Shown: piece by piece, positions 18,109 through 27,225 of the stretch | How the letters are laid out: every line of letters starts with the position of its first letter | How positions within the stretch are numbered: the first letter of the stretch is position 1 | Origin: Planctomycetia bacterium | GTDB taxonomy: Bacteria > Planctomycetota > Planctomycetia > Gemmatales > Gemmataceae | Assembly: GCA_005772955.1 (NCBI GenBank) | Contig: SXID01000029.1 | Location: 1-64,000 of the forward strand | Direction: 5' to 3' | Length of the DNA: 64,000 bases | Notes under the pieces: generated by a model | What the model was told of the DNA's origin: nothing | Databases searched by the model: none | Seen by the model: only the letters and a program-made list of their open reading frames with translations | Translations under genes and position numbers: made by a program

Positions 18109-19782
18109 ATGTTCCGTGCTGGGAAATGGGTCGCGATCGCGCTCGCGCCTGTGTGGGTCGGGTTCGCACTCACCGCGCAAGAGCCGAAGCCGGTAGCCAC
18201 GCCCGACGACGCCAAACCCGTCGATCTGAGCGCGCTGCGCGAGGCCGTCGATACCGCGGGCAAGCGCGGTGAGAACGTGGACGAGATTCGCAAGGCGCTC
18301 GACGCATTCGCCAAGACGAAGCCCACCGCGAAGGCGGCCCGCGTGCCCGCCGAACTGCAAACCCTCCGCGACGCGGTCGATGCCGCCGCCAAGAAGGGCG
18401 AGAACGTCGAAGCCATCGCGAAGGAACTCGCCGTGGTCGAGATGGCGGTCGCGGGTCGGTCGCTCGCCCGGCCGAGGCCCGACCCGGAGGTGCCGCCGAA
18501 CCCGTTCAACCCGCCGAACCCGCTGGTGCCGTTCCCGGTCGTGCCGTTCCCCGGCAACCCCGGTGGCGGGATCGACGTGGAAACGTTCCAGAAAGGCATG
18601 GACCTGCGTATCAAAGCGCTTGAGTTGATGGCGAAGAACCCGCGCGACCCGGAGGCGATGAAGCTGCTCACCGAGGCCAACGACCTGCTGCGCAAGGCGA
18701 TGCGGCCCGGTGGCGCCAACGTCGTACCCGCGATCCCGGACCTCCTCGACGTCGGCCGCGTTCCAGACCGCGCCCGTCTCGGCATTCGCCTGGAGAAGAT
18801 CACACTCATCACCGCCGAGCAACTCGGACTCGACGCGAACGTCGGTGTCGCGGTCACGGCGGTCGTCCCTGGTTCGGCCGCGGAGAAGGCCGGGCTGAAG
18901 GTTCACGACATCATCCTGGAGTTTGGTGGCAAAGCGGTGAGCGACAATACCGAGGACTTCATCCGCTCGGTGATCACGGCGAAGGCCGGTGAGAAGATCG
19001 ACCTCGTGGTGATGCGGAAGGGCAAGAAGGTGGACGTGAAGGGCGTGGTGCTGCCGGACGTCGGCGCGCCGCCACGACCGCTCCCGCGGCCCGCGCTGCC
19101 GCTCCCCGGGGTTCGGCCGAACATCCAACCGCTCCCGCTTCCGGGGTTGTTCCCGGCGCTTCCCGCGCCGGCGATCGACGTCCCGGTTCGCGCCAACTCC
19201 GACGAACCGAAAGTCGCAAACCCGGACCTCGGCGAGTTAAAGTACGCGGTCGCCGCCGCGGACAAACGCGGCGAAAATGTCGGTGCAATCTCGGAGGCAC
19301 TCGCGGCGTTTGAGAAGGTGCTGGCGAAGAACGCCGCAAAGCCAGGCGAGGCGTCGCCGGAACTGACCGCGCTGCGCGAGGCCGTGGAAAGCGCTGCGAA
19401 GAAGGGCGAGAACGTCGAAGCCATCGCGAAGGAACTCGCGCTGATCGAGAAGGCCATCACTGGACGCGAGTACGAGCGGCCCAAGCCCCCCGAACCGCCG
19501 AAGCCGGCACCAGTTCCCCCCTTCCGGCGTCCCGGCGGCATCGCCATCAACGGTGGCGGCTTCAACGGCACGTCTATCACGATCTCGAACGGCAACTTCG
19601 TCATCAAGGCACGCCAGGGCGACGTGACCTACACCGTCACCGGCACCGCCGACGCGACCACGGCTCCGAAGATCATCATCAAGGACGGCGAAAAGACGAT
19701 CGAAACCGACGACCTCAAGAAGGTGCCCGACGCGCACCGCCCCGCGGTCGAGCGCCTGTTGAAGGTGGTCAATCGGGGGTAG
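18109..19782 (+). CDS. Secreted PDZ-domain protein with four flanking helical repeats
   Basis: 557 residues. The ATG at 18109 has an AGGAG ribosome-binding site and opens a signal peptide (about residues 1-23). A PDZ domain spans roughly 223-312, with GVAVTAVVPGSAAEKAGLK and DIILEFGGKAV typical of the peptide groove. Four copies of a helical repeat, consensus LxxLREAVxxAxKKGENV followed by EAIAKELALIEKA, lie at residues 40-70, 83-117, 374-404 and 419-453, two on each side of the PDZ. Pro-rich linkers join the parts. There is no protease domain, so it is likely a periplasmic adaptor or scaffold. The role is unknown. Confidence 0.75.
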   Translation: MFRAGKWVAIALAPVWVGFALTAQEPKPVATPDDAKPVDLSALREAVDTAGKRGENVDEIRKALDAFAKTKPTAKAARVPAELQTLRDAVDAAAKKGENVEAIAKELAVVEMAVAGRSLARPRPDPEVPPNPFNPPNPLVPFPVVPFPGNPGGGIDVETFQKGMDLRIKALELMAKNPRDPEAMKLLTEANDLLRKAMRPGGANVVPAIPDLLDVGRVPDRARLGIRLEKITLITAEQLGLDANVGVAVTAVVPGSAAEKAGLKVHDIILEFGGKAVSDNTEDFIRSVITAKAGEKIDLVVMRKGKKVDVKGVVLPDVGAPPRPLPRPALPLPGVRPNIQPLPLPGLFPALPAPAIDVPVRANSDEPKVANPDLGELKYAVAAADKRGENVGAISEALAAFEKVLAKNAAKPGEASPELTALREAVESAAKKGENVEAIAKELALIEKAITGREYERPKPPEPPKPAPVPPFRRPGGIAINGGGFNGTSITISNGNFVIKARQGDVTYTVTGTADATTAPKIIIKDGEKTIETDDLKKVPDAHRPAVERLLKVVNRG

Positions 19783-19847
19783 GCAGCCCGGTTGGTGTCT
19801 GTTTGTCGTGGTGCAGGTGGCCGCCCACACCACGAGAACGACCCAAC

Positions 19848-21179
19848 TCAGAACCGCAGTTCCAGCCCGACGCTGAACAAGTGCGTGGTGAAGTCGATTG
19901 CCTGCGGGCGTAGCACCGGGGCAAGTACGAACATCTCTTGTGCGCGCCGCACGTTGTTCCAGTAGAGAAAACTGTACCCGGCCGTGACGCGGACGTGTTC
20001 CGTCGCGCGCCCGTTCAAGCGCACGCCGCCCTCGCCCACCACGCCGAAGTACGACAACCGGCTCACCGCATTCGACTGCACCGGCGGGATCTGGCTCGTG
20101 GCGGCTGCGCTCGCGATGTTCGCGGGCGTGGCCGGAAGGCCGAGCGCCGCGAGCAGCGCCGCCGGGTTCCCCGCGGTCCCACCGCTCTCGCCCGAGCGCG
20201 AACGTGCGAAGTCCAGCGTACTGGCGGTCACGCCGAGCGAGCCCGCCGCGTGCCCCTCGACCCAAAACCGGTCGCCACCGCTCGAAGCATACAGACCCAG
20301 TTGCGGCCCGTAAAAGTTGTTGCGCGTGCGCACGCTGTCGCCTCCGGTGAGTTGTGGCGCGAACAGCGGGTAGATGCCGACCGGCGCGACGGTGAAGTTC
20401 GCACCAAGTTCGTCCGCGAGGTGCAACTGGCGGTAGCCCGCGAGCAGTTCCACGCGCACTCTCTCGTCTTTGAGTGCAAGTCGCCCGTTCAGATCGCCAC
20501 CCGCGAACGTGGTCTGTGCGCTGGCGCCGACACGCCCCGTGGTCACACCGGGGAAGCCCACGAACACCGGCACCTGGACCGCCAGCGGACCGGCGCTCAC
20601 AACCTGTGGCACGTTGATGACGGACGCGCCGTTGGGGATCGCGCGGAATTGTTCACTGGTCGAGAACAGCGAGTAAAACCGGGCGCCGACACCGAGAACG
20701 TACTCGTCGTCGAGCCACACGCCGAGTTCCACGCGCACACCGCTGCGCCAGTCGTCGAGGACGCGTTTCCCGCCGAACAGCGGGAGCGTGGTGGGTTGAC
20801 CAATCGCACCCGCGAGCAACCCGTTCTGCGATGGTCCCGTGGTCACGACCGGCGCCAGGCTCGGTCCGCGTGTGCGCCCGATCAGAAGTTCAGCGGTCAC
20901 CCACGTCTTGAATCCGGGGTCGCACACGCACGCAATTGTCGCCTCCGGCGGGAGAGCGATGCTGCGCGGGTCGTTGGTCGCGACCGCGTTCGAGAGTGTC
21001 GCGCCCGACGGTCCGAATGTGGCCTCCGAGCCGCTCAACGGCTGGAAGAACGGCGCGGCGAAAGGGTCTGTGCCCACAGGTTCCTGCGCGCGAACACCGC
21101 CGACCAGAAGTCCAAGCGTCGCCGCAACCGCACACAACCTGTTCCGCACGGCCGCGTCTCCGCCCGAGTACGAACGCAT
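19848..21179 (-). CDS. BBP7-family outer membrane beta-barrel protein
   Basis: 443 residues from the ATG at 21179. After a signal peptide (AATLGLLVGGVRA), the sequence shows alternating aromatic strands: WVTAELLIGRTRG, VLGVGARFYSLF, RVELLAGYRQLHLADE, and the C-terminal strand HLFSVGLELRF ending in Phe, as expected for an outer membrane barrel. The pattern matches the BBP7 family, which is abundant in planctomycetes. It is probably a porin or structural surface protein. The 124-bp hairpin repeat begins 39 bp upstream of the start and is likely to affect its promoter region. Confidence 0.78.
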   Translation of the reverse strand: MRSYSGGDAAVRNRLCAVAATLGLLVGGVRAQEPVGTDPFAAPFFQPLSGSEATFGPSGATLSNAVATNDPRSIALPPEATIACVCDPGFKTWVTAELLIGRTRGPSLAPVVTTGPSQNGLLAGAIGQPTTLPLFGGKRVLDDWRSGVRVELGVWLDDEYVLGVGARFYSLFSTSEQFRAIPNGASVINVPQVVSAGPLAVQVPVFVGFPGVTTGRVGASAQTTFAGGDLNGRLALKDERVRVELLAGYRQLHLADELGANFTVAPVGIYPLFAPQLTGGDSVRTRNNFYGPQLGLYASSGGDRFWVEGHAAGSLGVTASTLDFARSRSGESGGTAGNPAALLAALGLPATPANIASAAATSQIPPVQSNAVSRLSYFGVVGEGGVRLNGRATEHVRVTAGYSFLYWNNVRRAQEMFVLAPVLRPQAIDFTTHLFSVGLELRF

Positions 21180-21217
21180 ACGGCGTTGTAATCGGCACAG
21201 ATGCCCCGACCGGATTA

Positions 21218-21341
21218 GAGCGCGTTTGGGAACGGTGTAGCGTTGTTTAACGAGCCGCGACCGCAAGGGAGTGGTTGAGCTTTGCCGCTCCCTTGCGGTC
21301 GCGGTTCGTTGAGGTGCTACGCATTTCCGGAAAGCGCTCTA
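21218..21341. mobile_element. 124-bp hairpin repeat, copy 1 (MITE-like)
   Basis: The same 124-bp text occurs at 51551-51674 with differences only near the 3' end. The ends are imperfect inverted repeats (GAGCGCGTTTGGGAACGG against GAGCGCTTTCCGGAAATG), and a central 23-bp stem is built from GAGCCGCGACCGCAAGGGAG. This copy is flanked by TA on both sides, as with IS630/Tc1-type elements. It has no coding capacity, so it would be a non-autonomous element. Confidence 0.8.
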
Positions 21342-21465
21342 AGCGGAATTGAGACCACCGCGTGCCACGGGAAGCGCGCGAAGATGGGTATTCTCCTGGG
21401 AGCGCGGGCGTCCCGCTCTTCGCTTCCGCAAAGAATCGTGCGAGACGTTCGCACTCCGCAGAAAC

Positions 21466-23037
21466 TCATTTGCCCGGATGCCGCAGAACGCGACCGCCGA
21501 GCGCCTCGGTGTACTTCCCGTCCGCAATCGCGGCGTGGCCATTAATCACCACCCACTTCACCCCGGCCGCGTACTGGTGCGGCTTCTCGAATGTTGCCGT
21601 ATCGCGGAACGTCTTCGGGTCGAACACCACCATGTCCGCGAAGTAACCCGGCTTCAAGTACCCGCGATCCTTCAGTTTGAGGATGTCGGCCGGTAGCCCG
21701 GTGGAACTGCGTATCGCGGCTTCGACCGGGATGAGTTTCTCTTCGATCGCGTAGAAGCCGATCTTGCGCGGGAAGGTGCCGTAGCTCCGCGGGTGCGGGA
21801 CCGTCGCGCCGGGCGTCTGCACACCGCCGTCGCTGGCAGTCGCGACCCACGGTTGCTTCATGTAGATGCGCACGTCGTCCTCGCTCATGCCGAAGTTCAC
21901 GATTTGCGCGCCGCCGTTCCGCTCGATCTCCATCACGATGTCGATTGGTTCTTTCTTCTCGCTCTCCGCGATCGCGGTGACGTTCTTCCCCTGCCACTTC
22001 GGGTTGGGCGCGTATCGCGCGATCTGAATGCGCTTCGCACCTTCCCTTCCACCCAGTGCCTTCTCCACGTCGGCCTTGATCTGCGGTCCGGTTTTTGGGT
22101 CGTCGAGCCGTGCGACGAACTCCTTGTCGGTGCCCTCGCGGTACTTCGTGGGAACGAGTGTCGCGCGCAGCGAAGTGGAACTCGCGATGTACGGGTACTG
22201 GTCCGCGGTCACATCCACCCCGCGTTTGCGAGCGTCTTCGATTACGCCGACGGCACGTCCGCTCGACCCCCACGCGGACTTGCCGCTGGCCTTGATGTGC
22301 GAGATGTGAACGCGGCAACCCGATTCTTTCCCGATCAGGATCGCCTCTTCAATGGCGTCGAGCAGCGCGCCGGACTCGTTGCGGATGTGGCTAGCGTAGA
22401 ACCCGCCGTGCTTCGCCGCGACCTTCGCCAGCGCGACGATTTCGTCCGTCTTCGCGTAGGTGCCGGGGTTGTAGATCAAGCCCGTTGACAGACCGTAGGT
22501 GCCGTCCTTCATCGCCTGGTCAGTCAATTCTGTCATCTTCTTGAGTTCGGCGGCGGTAGGTGGGCGGTTGGCGTTGCCCATGGCGGCGCGGCGGATGCTG
22601 TTGTGCGGGGCGAGGTGGATCACGTTCGTGCCCACACCGCCGTCTTCCAGCTCTTTGAAGAACGCGCCGGCGTCCACCGGCCCGGAGCCGCAGTTGCCGG
22701 TGACGGCGGTGGTGCAGCCCTGCGTCACGTAGTTCTTGTTGAGGCGCCCGGTCTTGCCGGTCAAGCCGGAGTCGCAGTGCGTGTGCAGGTCGATGAAGCC
22801 GGGGCAGATCACCAGTCCTTCGGCGTTCACCTCGGTCGCGCCCGCGACTTTCCCGACGTTGCCGACGGCCACGATCTTGTCGCCCTTGATGTGAACGTCC
22901 CCCGTGGTGGACTTCCCGCCGGAGCCGTCGTAGATGGTCGCGTTGCGGAACACGACGTTCGTGTCCGGCGGCTTTGGCTCCACGGCCGGTGCAAACGCGG
23001 CGAAGAAGGGAGCCAAGAGAACGACGAGAAGGCGCAT
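21466..23037 (-). CDS. N-acyl-D-amino-acid deacylase (D-aminoacylase), exported
   Basis: 523 residues of the amidohydrolase superfamily, with a signal peptide (MRLLVVLLAPFFAAFAP). The metal ligands are visible in the HTHCDSG motif, and the D-aminoacylase-specific segments GFIDLHTHCDS, SSTSLRATLVPT, HPRSYGTFPR and the conserved ASDGG are present. It would hydrolyse N-acyl-D-amino acids or related dipeptides, for example from peptidoglycan turnover. Planctomycete genomes carry many such secreted amidohydrolases, so the substrate is open. No neighbour clarifies its role. Confidence 0.88.
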   Translation of the reverse strand: MRLLVVLLAPFFAAFAPAVEPKPPDTNVVFRNATIYDGSGGKSTTGDVHIKGDKIVAVGNVGKVAGATEVNAEGLVICPGFIDLHTHCDSGLTGKTGRLNKNYVTQGCTTAVTGNCGSGPVDAGAFFKELEDGGVGTNVIHLAPHNSIRRAAMGNANRPPTAAELKKMTELTDQAMKDGTYGLSTGLIYNPGTYAKTDEIVALAKVAAKHGGFYASHIRNESGALLDAIEEAILIGKESGCRVHISHIKASGKSAWGSSGRAVGVIEDARKRGVDVTADQYPYIASSTSLRATLVPTKYREGTDKEFVARLDDPKTGPQIKADVEKALGGREGAKRIQIARYAPNPKWQGKNVTAIAESEKKEPIDIVMEIERNGGAQIVNFGMSEDDVRIYMKQPWVATASDGGVQTPGATVPHPRSYGTFPRKIGFYAIEEKLIPVEAAIRSSTGLPADILKLKDRGYLKPGYFADMVVFDPKTFRDTATFEKPHQYAAGVKWVVINGHAAIADGKYTEALGGRVLRHPGK

Positions 23038-23155
23038 CGTGAGAACTCCATGGGAGCAACGCGCTCCAGTTTACGGTGTGAGCGGAGCAGGAGTCACCTT
23101 CCTTCGCTCAGTTCCGTTGGTACGATAGGAGTGTCTGACCGCAGGAGGCGATTCC

Positions 23156-24031
23156 GTGTCCGCTGCTGACGAACCCGTTTCACCGTTCCCCAACGACTTC
23201 CGAGCCGCCGTCGCCGCGCGGCTCGCGGACGCGGGGTACACCATTGACGGCTGGGAGCAGAACGGCGTGAACGTGTGCCCGCCGGGCGGGGGCGACGAGC
23301 AGTACATCGGGCTAGCCAACTTGCACCGCCGCGTCCGCGCCGCGGGCCCACTTGAGTGGCCGGAACTGATCGGCGGGTTCCTCGAACGGCTCGCACGAGC
23401 CGTCACCGCGCCGGACATCCCGCACGACTTATCCACGATCACCGACCGCCTCCGCCCGCGATTGGGTCGGCCGTTCGACCGCAGCGCGGCGCACCCGTGG
23501 GGCATTCCGTTACCGGGCACGGGGCTGGAGATCACACTCGTCGTGGACTTCCCGCACACGATGGCGTTCGTCACCGACGAGATGTTGAAGCGAAGCCGCA
23601 AGCGCGGCGAAGACCTGCTCGACACAGCGATTGAGAACCTGCGCGCTTCGACGCCGGACGACTTCTTCGACCGCGCGTCGCCGGACCACAGCATCTACAT
23701 CGGGTACACCGGCGACAGTTACGACGCGACCCGCGCGCTCCTGGTCGAAGAGCTGATGCCGGACTCGCCCGCGGGGTTCTGGGTGGCGATCCCGAGCCGC
23801 GAGGAACTGGCCGTGTGGCCGGTGTCGTTCCCCGCGATCAAGGACGTTCACGGTTTGCACCTGTTCGCGACCGAGAACTTCCGCGAGCACGCGTACCCGA
23901 TCACCGACGACGTGTTCTGGGTGTGGCAAGGGATGTGGCACCCGTTCATCACGCTGAAGAACGGTGATTCCGTGATCGACCCGCCAGACCTGTTCATCGA
24001 GGCGCTTCAGGAGTTGGAAGGGCCGAAGTAG
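23156..24031 (+). CDS. Conserved hypothetical protein, weak resemblance to DUF1444
   Basis: 291 residues from a GTG with a very good AGGAGG ribosome-binding site. The sequence has no membrane segments or signal peptide. The central part, with FVTDEMLKRSRKRGEDLL and IENLRAS, has the look of the DUF1444 (YtpQ) family, which has no known function, but this is a weak impression. The Trp/Phe-rich C-terminus resembles an alpha/beta fold. Confidence 0.6.
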   Translation: MSAADEPVSPFPNDFRAAVAARLADAGYTIDGWEQNGVNVCPPGGGDEQYIGLANLHRRVRAAGPLEWPELIGGFLERLARAVTAPDIPHDLSTITDRLRPRLGRPFDRSAAHPWGIPLPGTGLEITLVVDFPHTMAFVTDEMLKRSRKRGEDLLDTAIENLRASTPDDFFDRASPDHSIYIGYTGDSYDATRALLVEELMPDSPAGFWVAIPSREELAVWPVSFPAIKDVHGLHLFATENFREHAYPITDDVFWVWQGMWHPFITLKNGDSVIDPPDLFIEALQELEGPK

Positions 24032-24053
24032 TCACGCGAAGCCGCGAGCGGCG

Positions 24054-25241
24054 TCACCGCCCCGCGTCACTCAAGAACCGCTGAAGCAACTTCCCGCTGT
24101 TCGTCGCATCAAATGGCGCTTCGAAGTGCGCGAACGCTCCGCTGCCGCCGGACATAGCCCCTTCGACCTCTTTTACTCGCGCCAGGAAGTACACGCGTAC
24201 GCGGTCTGCGGTCGCGCTGTCAGCGGCACGCACCTGCACCTTCAGGCGCGGTTTCTCGCCGAGGCTGACCGCGACCAACCCGCCGCGCCCGTCTTTCACC
24301 GCGGGCAGCCACTTCTTCGCCTCTGCGGACTGACCCACCAGTTTCGTGACCGGCTTCTGCGTCCAGTCGCGATCGTCGTCGGCCGCGAGCCACACCGCCG
24401 CCGAAGCGGGTGCGGCCGAAATCATCGTCCGCACGCCGTCGCGGAATTGTGTTCCACCGGGGCCGTGGTTGTCCAGCGCCGCGAAATCCTTCTCGTCGAG
24501 GCCGAACACCCACACCGTTGGCGAAACGCCCGCGAGCAACATCGGGAACTTGCCCACAACAACATCGTTGTGCGACTTCTTCCCCGCGACCGGTTTCGCC
24601 TTGAGTTTGGCGAGGAACGCGTCTTCGTCCGCGAGCGGTTGTTTCAGCACGAGTACCAGCGTGAGCCGCAGTACGTTCTCACCTTCGCCGAGAGTAAGGC
24701 CACCGGCGACGTGGTCGATCAGCGTGAGTTCGACGCCGAGTTGTTCGATGGTGGTGCGTGCGGCGTCGGGCAGCCCGGTTTGCGCGAGCACGTCGCGTGG
24801 CTCTTGCTTCGTATGTTCGGCGTAGTGAAGCAGCGGCCCTGGTTGCACCGCGAACACGACGTTGCAATCCGCGCGCAGGTAGCCGAGCGCCGCGAGTCCC
24901 GCCGGCGGCTTCACGCCCTTCGCGGTGACGGGCGTGACCGGTGCGGGCTTCGGCTTTTTGCCGCGCCAGTGAACAATGAACGGCGGCAGCCCGGCGAGCA
25001 GAATGCCCATGAGCGCCACGAGGACCACGCCGACCATGCGGCGCCCCTCACCCTGCGTGCGTGTCGCGCTCGCTTCACGGGTGTCGGTCGCGGGCGCCGG
25101 TTGTCCGTCGTCTGCTTCTTCGGTGAACGTGCGAACCAGGAACACGTCGCCGCAGCGCGGGCACGTGGCGCGGCGGTGTTCCGGCAGCGCGGGTAGCGCG
25201 AACGCGGAGTTGCACGACGGGCAGGACAACCGGACACTCAT
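24054..25241 (-). CDS. Hypothetical membrane protein with N-terminal zinc ribbon
   Basis: About 395 residues from the ATG at 25241. A zinc ribbon at the N-terminus (CPSC followed by CPRC about 19 residues later) precedes a short linker, one membrane helix (VVLVALMGILLAGLPPFIV) and a large domain of about 290 residues on the other side of the membrane. The layout, a cytoplasmic zinc ribbon with an exported domain, is frequent in planctomycetes. The large domain was not recognised. An earlier in-frame start at 25271 would overlap the cysteine synthase relic. Confidence 0.65.
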   Translation of the reverse strand: MSVRLSCPSCNSAFALPALPEHRRATCPRCGDVFLVRTFTEEADDGQPAPATDTREASATRTQGEGRRMVGVVLVALMGILLAGLPPFIVHWRGKKPKPAPVTPVTAKGVKPPAGLAALGYLRADCNVVFAVQPGPLLHYAEHTKQEPRDVLAQTGLPDAARTTIEQLGVELTLIDHVAGGLTLGEGENVLRLTLVLVLKQPLADEDAFLAKLKAKPVAGKKSHNDVVVGKFPMLLAGVSPTVWVFGLDEKDFAALDNHGPGGTQFRDGVRTMISAAPASAAVWLAADDDRDWTQKPVTKLVGQSAEAKKWLPAVKDGRGGLVAVSLGEKPRLKVQVRAADSATADRVRVYFLARVKEVEGAMSGGSGAFAHFEAPFDATNSGKLLQRFLSDAGR

Positions 25242-25272
25242 GCGCGGCCTCGCAGCAACAACGGGCGACACT

Positions 25273-25450
25273 TCATCCTACGAACGGCTTGAACAGTTCG
25301 GTGGTGAACTACCGTTCCATTCGGTCCGGGAACACCGTGACGACCTGTGCCATCGGATCATTCAACTGGCGGAGCGTGCCGAGCGCGGCGCAGTAGTTCA
25401 GCCCGGAGCTTGGCCCGACCGGGAACCCGAGTCGGATCCGTTCGCGTGAG
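25273..25450 (-). pseudogene. 3' fragment of a cysteine synthase-like gene
   Basis: On the minus strand the text reads FPVGPSSGLNYCAALGTL, then VVTVFPDRMER, then an in-frame TAG, then FTTELFKPFVG and a stop. This is the C-terminus of a PLP-dependent cysteine synthase, including the glycine-rich phosphate-binding loop (GPSSGLN) and the final tyrosine-containing strand, where the tyrosine codon has become a stop. Upstream sequence is missing: the frame hits a stop just beyond 25450. It therefore looks like a decayed remnant between the zinc-ribbon protein and mnmA. Confidence 0.7.
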
Positions 25451-25524
25451 GATTACTCGCCTGAACATTTCTCTCGCGCCCGCCTCTATACTGGAAATGT
25501 GAATTCGTGAACAGAGGTTGTCGT

Positions 25525-26604
25525 ATGCCGCGGGTCGTGCTGGCGATGAGTGGCGGGGTGGACAGTTCCGCGTCGGCCGTGCTGTTGAAGCGGCAAGGCT
25601 ACGACGTGATCGGGCTGTTCATGCGCACCGGCACGCACGGCCACGACCAGCCCGATGAACGGCGCGACAGCAAGAAGGGCTGCTGCTCCGCGATCGACGC
25701 GGGCGACGCGCGCCGCGTCGCCGATAAGTTCGACATCCCGTTCTACGCGCTCGATTTTGAGAAAGAGTTCAACCTAATCATCGACTACTTCGCAGCCGAG
25801 TACGCGAAGGGCCGCACGCCGAACCCGTGCGTGGTGTGCAACAACTGGCTGAAGTTCGGTCAACTCTGGGCGTTCGGCAAGAAGCTCGGTGCCGACTTCA
25901 TCGCCACTGGCCACTACGCGCAGGTGATTAACGGCGAACTTCACAAGGGTGTGGATAGCGACAAGGATCAGAGCTACGTGTTGCACGGGATCAAGCGCGA
26001 AGTGCTGCCGCACCTGCTATTCCCAGTCGGCGGATACACGAAGCCGCAGATCCGCGAGTTCGCGCGCGAAGCCGGATTAGCAGGCGTTGCGGAGAAGCCC
26101 GATAGCGTGGAAATCTGCTTCGTGCCAAGCGGCGATCACACCGACGTCGTTCGCTCACGCCGGCCGGAAGTCGCACACGCAGGTGTCATTGCGGAACGCG
26201 ACGGCACCGTGCTTGGCCCGCACGACGGCATCGACCGGTTCACGATCGGTCAGCGCAAAGGCTTAAACATCGGCGGTGGAAAAAAGAGGTTCGTGCTGGA
26301 GTTGCTGCCGGACACGAACACCGTTGTTGTGGGCGACGAAGCCGACCTGCTCGCTTCGGGGCTGGTCGCGAGCGAAGTGAACTGGCTCATCGACGCGCCG
26401 ACGGAGCCGTTCGCGTGCACCGCGAAGATCCGCTACCGGCACACGGGCGTCCCCGCCCTCGTGACCGCAACGGCAAATGGCGCGGAAGTACGATTCGATG
26501 CGCCGCAAGCGGCGGTAACGCCGGGCCAGGCGGTCGCGTTCTACGCTGACACCCGCATCCTCGGCGGCGGCTGGATCGAGAAGGCTCAAAGAGAAGAGGA
26601 TTAA
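25525..26604 (+). CDS. mnmA: tRNA-specific 2-thiouridylase MnmA
   Basis: Adds sulfur to U34 of tRNA(Lys,Glu,Gln). The 359-residue protein carries the PP-loop SGGVDSS (residues 9-15), the catalytic Cys102 in PCVVC and the second catalytic Cys198 in VEICFVPSGD, with the tRNA-recognition and beta-barrel parts after it. The ATG at 25525 has AGAGG upstream; a GTG at 25507 would add six residues. The last codons and the stop lie inside an arm of the palindrome that follows, so the C-terminal residues REED are encoded by repeat sequence. Confidence 0.95.
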   Translation: MPRVVLAMSGGVDSSASAVLLKRQGYDVIGLFMRTGTHGHDQPDERRDSKKGCCSAIDAGDARRVADKFDIPFYALDFEKEFNLIIDYFAAEYAKGRTPNPCVVCNNWLKFGQLWAFGKKLGADFIATGHYAQVINGELHKGVDSDKDQSYVLHGIKREVLPHLLFPVGGYTKPQIREFAREAGLAGVAEKPDSVEICFVPSGDHTDVVRSRRPEVAHAGVIAERDGTVLGPHDGIDRFTIGQRKGLNIGGGKKRFVLELLPDTNTVVVGDEADLLASGLVASEVNWLIDAPTEPFACTAKIRYRHTGVPALVTATANGAEVRFDAPQAAVTPGQAVAFYADTRILGGGWIEKAQREED

Positions 26605-26716
26605 CCACAAAGGGCACAAAGAAGGCAGCAAAGAAGGCAGTGTTCTTCGACGCGGTATTTCTCTGGTCTTCGTCTTCTTTGTGTCCTTTGTGCCTTTGTG
26701 GTTAATCCTCTTCTCT
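26587..26716. repeat. Long inverted repeat at the mnmA 3' end
   Basis: The left arm contains AGAAGAGGATTAACCACAAA and the right arm contains the complement TTTGTGGTTAATCCTCTTCT, with further pairing of the CACAAAGAAGG and CCTTTGTG stretches between. The left arm overlaps the mnmA stop codon. The ACCACAAAGG-type repeat family is common between genes of planctomycetes. The remaining gap up to 26860 has no gene. Confidence 0.8.
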
Positions 26717-26859
26717 TCGTTTCCCTCGGGAATAATCTCCGCGTCTCGGCATCGTATCTGTCGAGAAGCAACAACGAGCGCGGTTGAATCTCAACGACCG
26801 GTCACGTCTGATTCGCGCTCATCACAATTCCACATCACTTTCTGTCGAAGGGGTACGTC

Positions 26860-27219
26860 ATGTTACGGACATGTGTGATCTGCTGCGCGCTGGGTGGCGT
26901 CGTCGCGCTAACGATCGGGTGCAACAACTCAAAAGACACGAAGCCTGCGCCGACCAAGAAAGACGAAGCCGTGACCGCGTACAAGACGCAGTTGGGCGTT
27001 CTGGAGAAGCAGGTGGACGACCTGAAGGCGAAAGCCGACAAGGCCCTCGGTGAGGACAAGACCAAGTCCGACGCGAAACTCAAGGATGCCTCCGCGAAGC
27101 GCGACGCGGCCAAGAAGAAACTCGAAGAGTTGGAGAAGGCCGCGGCCGACAAGTGGGAAGCCGTGAACAAGGAAGCCAACACCGCGCTCGAAGACTTCAA
27201 GAAAGCAGTCAAGGAGTAA
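26860..27219 (+). CDS. Small Lys-rich coiled-coil lipoprotein
   Basis: 119 residues. The N-terminal lipobox (LTIGC) follows a short hydrophobic segment, so the mature protein would be lipid-anchored from about Cys21. The rest is a charged helix rich in Lys, Ala, Glu and Asp (VDDLKAKADKALGEDKT, KKKLEELEKAAADKWE), compatible with a coiled coil. It resembles small periplasmic lipoproteins found in many planctomycetes, but no family name is assigned. The following palindrome and PhoD gene are on the same strand. Confidence 0.72.
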   Translation: MLRTCVICCALGGVVALTIGCNNSKDTKPAPTKKDEAVTAYKTQLGVLEKQVDDLKAKADKALGEDKTKSDAKLKDASAKRDAAKKKLEELEKAAADKWEAVNKEANTALEDFKKAVKE

Positions 27220-27225
27220 GCCCGT

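Noticed and set aside
19938-21191. 417-codon frame antisense to BBP7
   Set aside because: His/Arg-rich shadow; the other strand reads as a beta-barrel with signal peptide.
23425-23440. TTATCCACG, one base off a DnaA box
   Set aside because: Single occurrence inside a coding sequence; no cluster.
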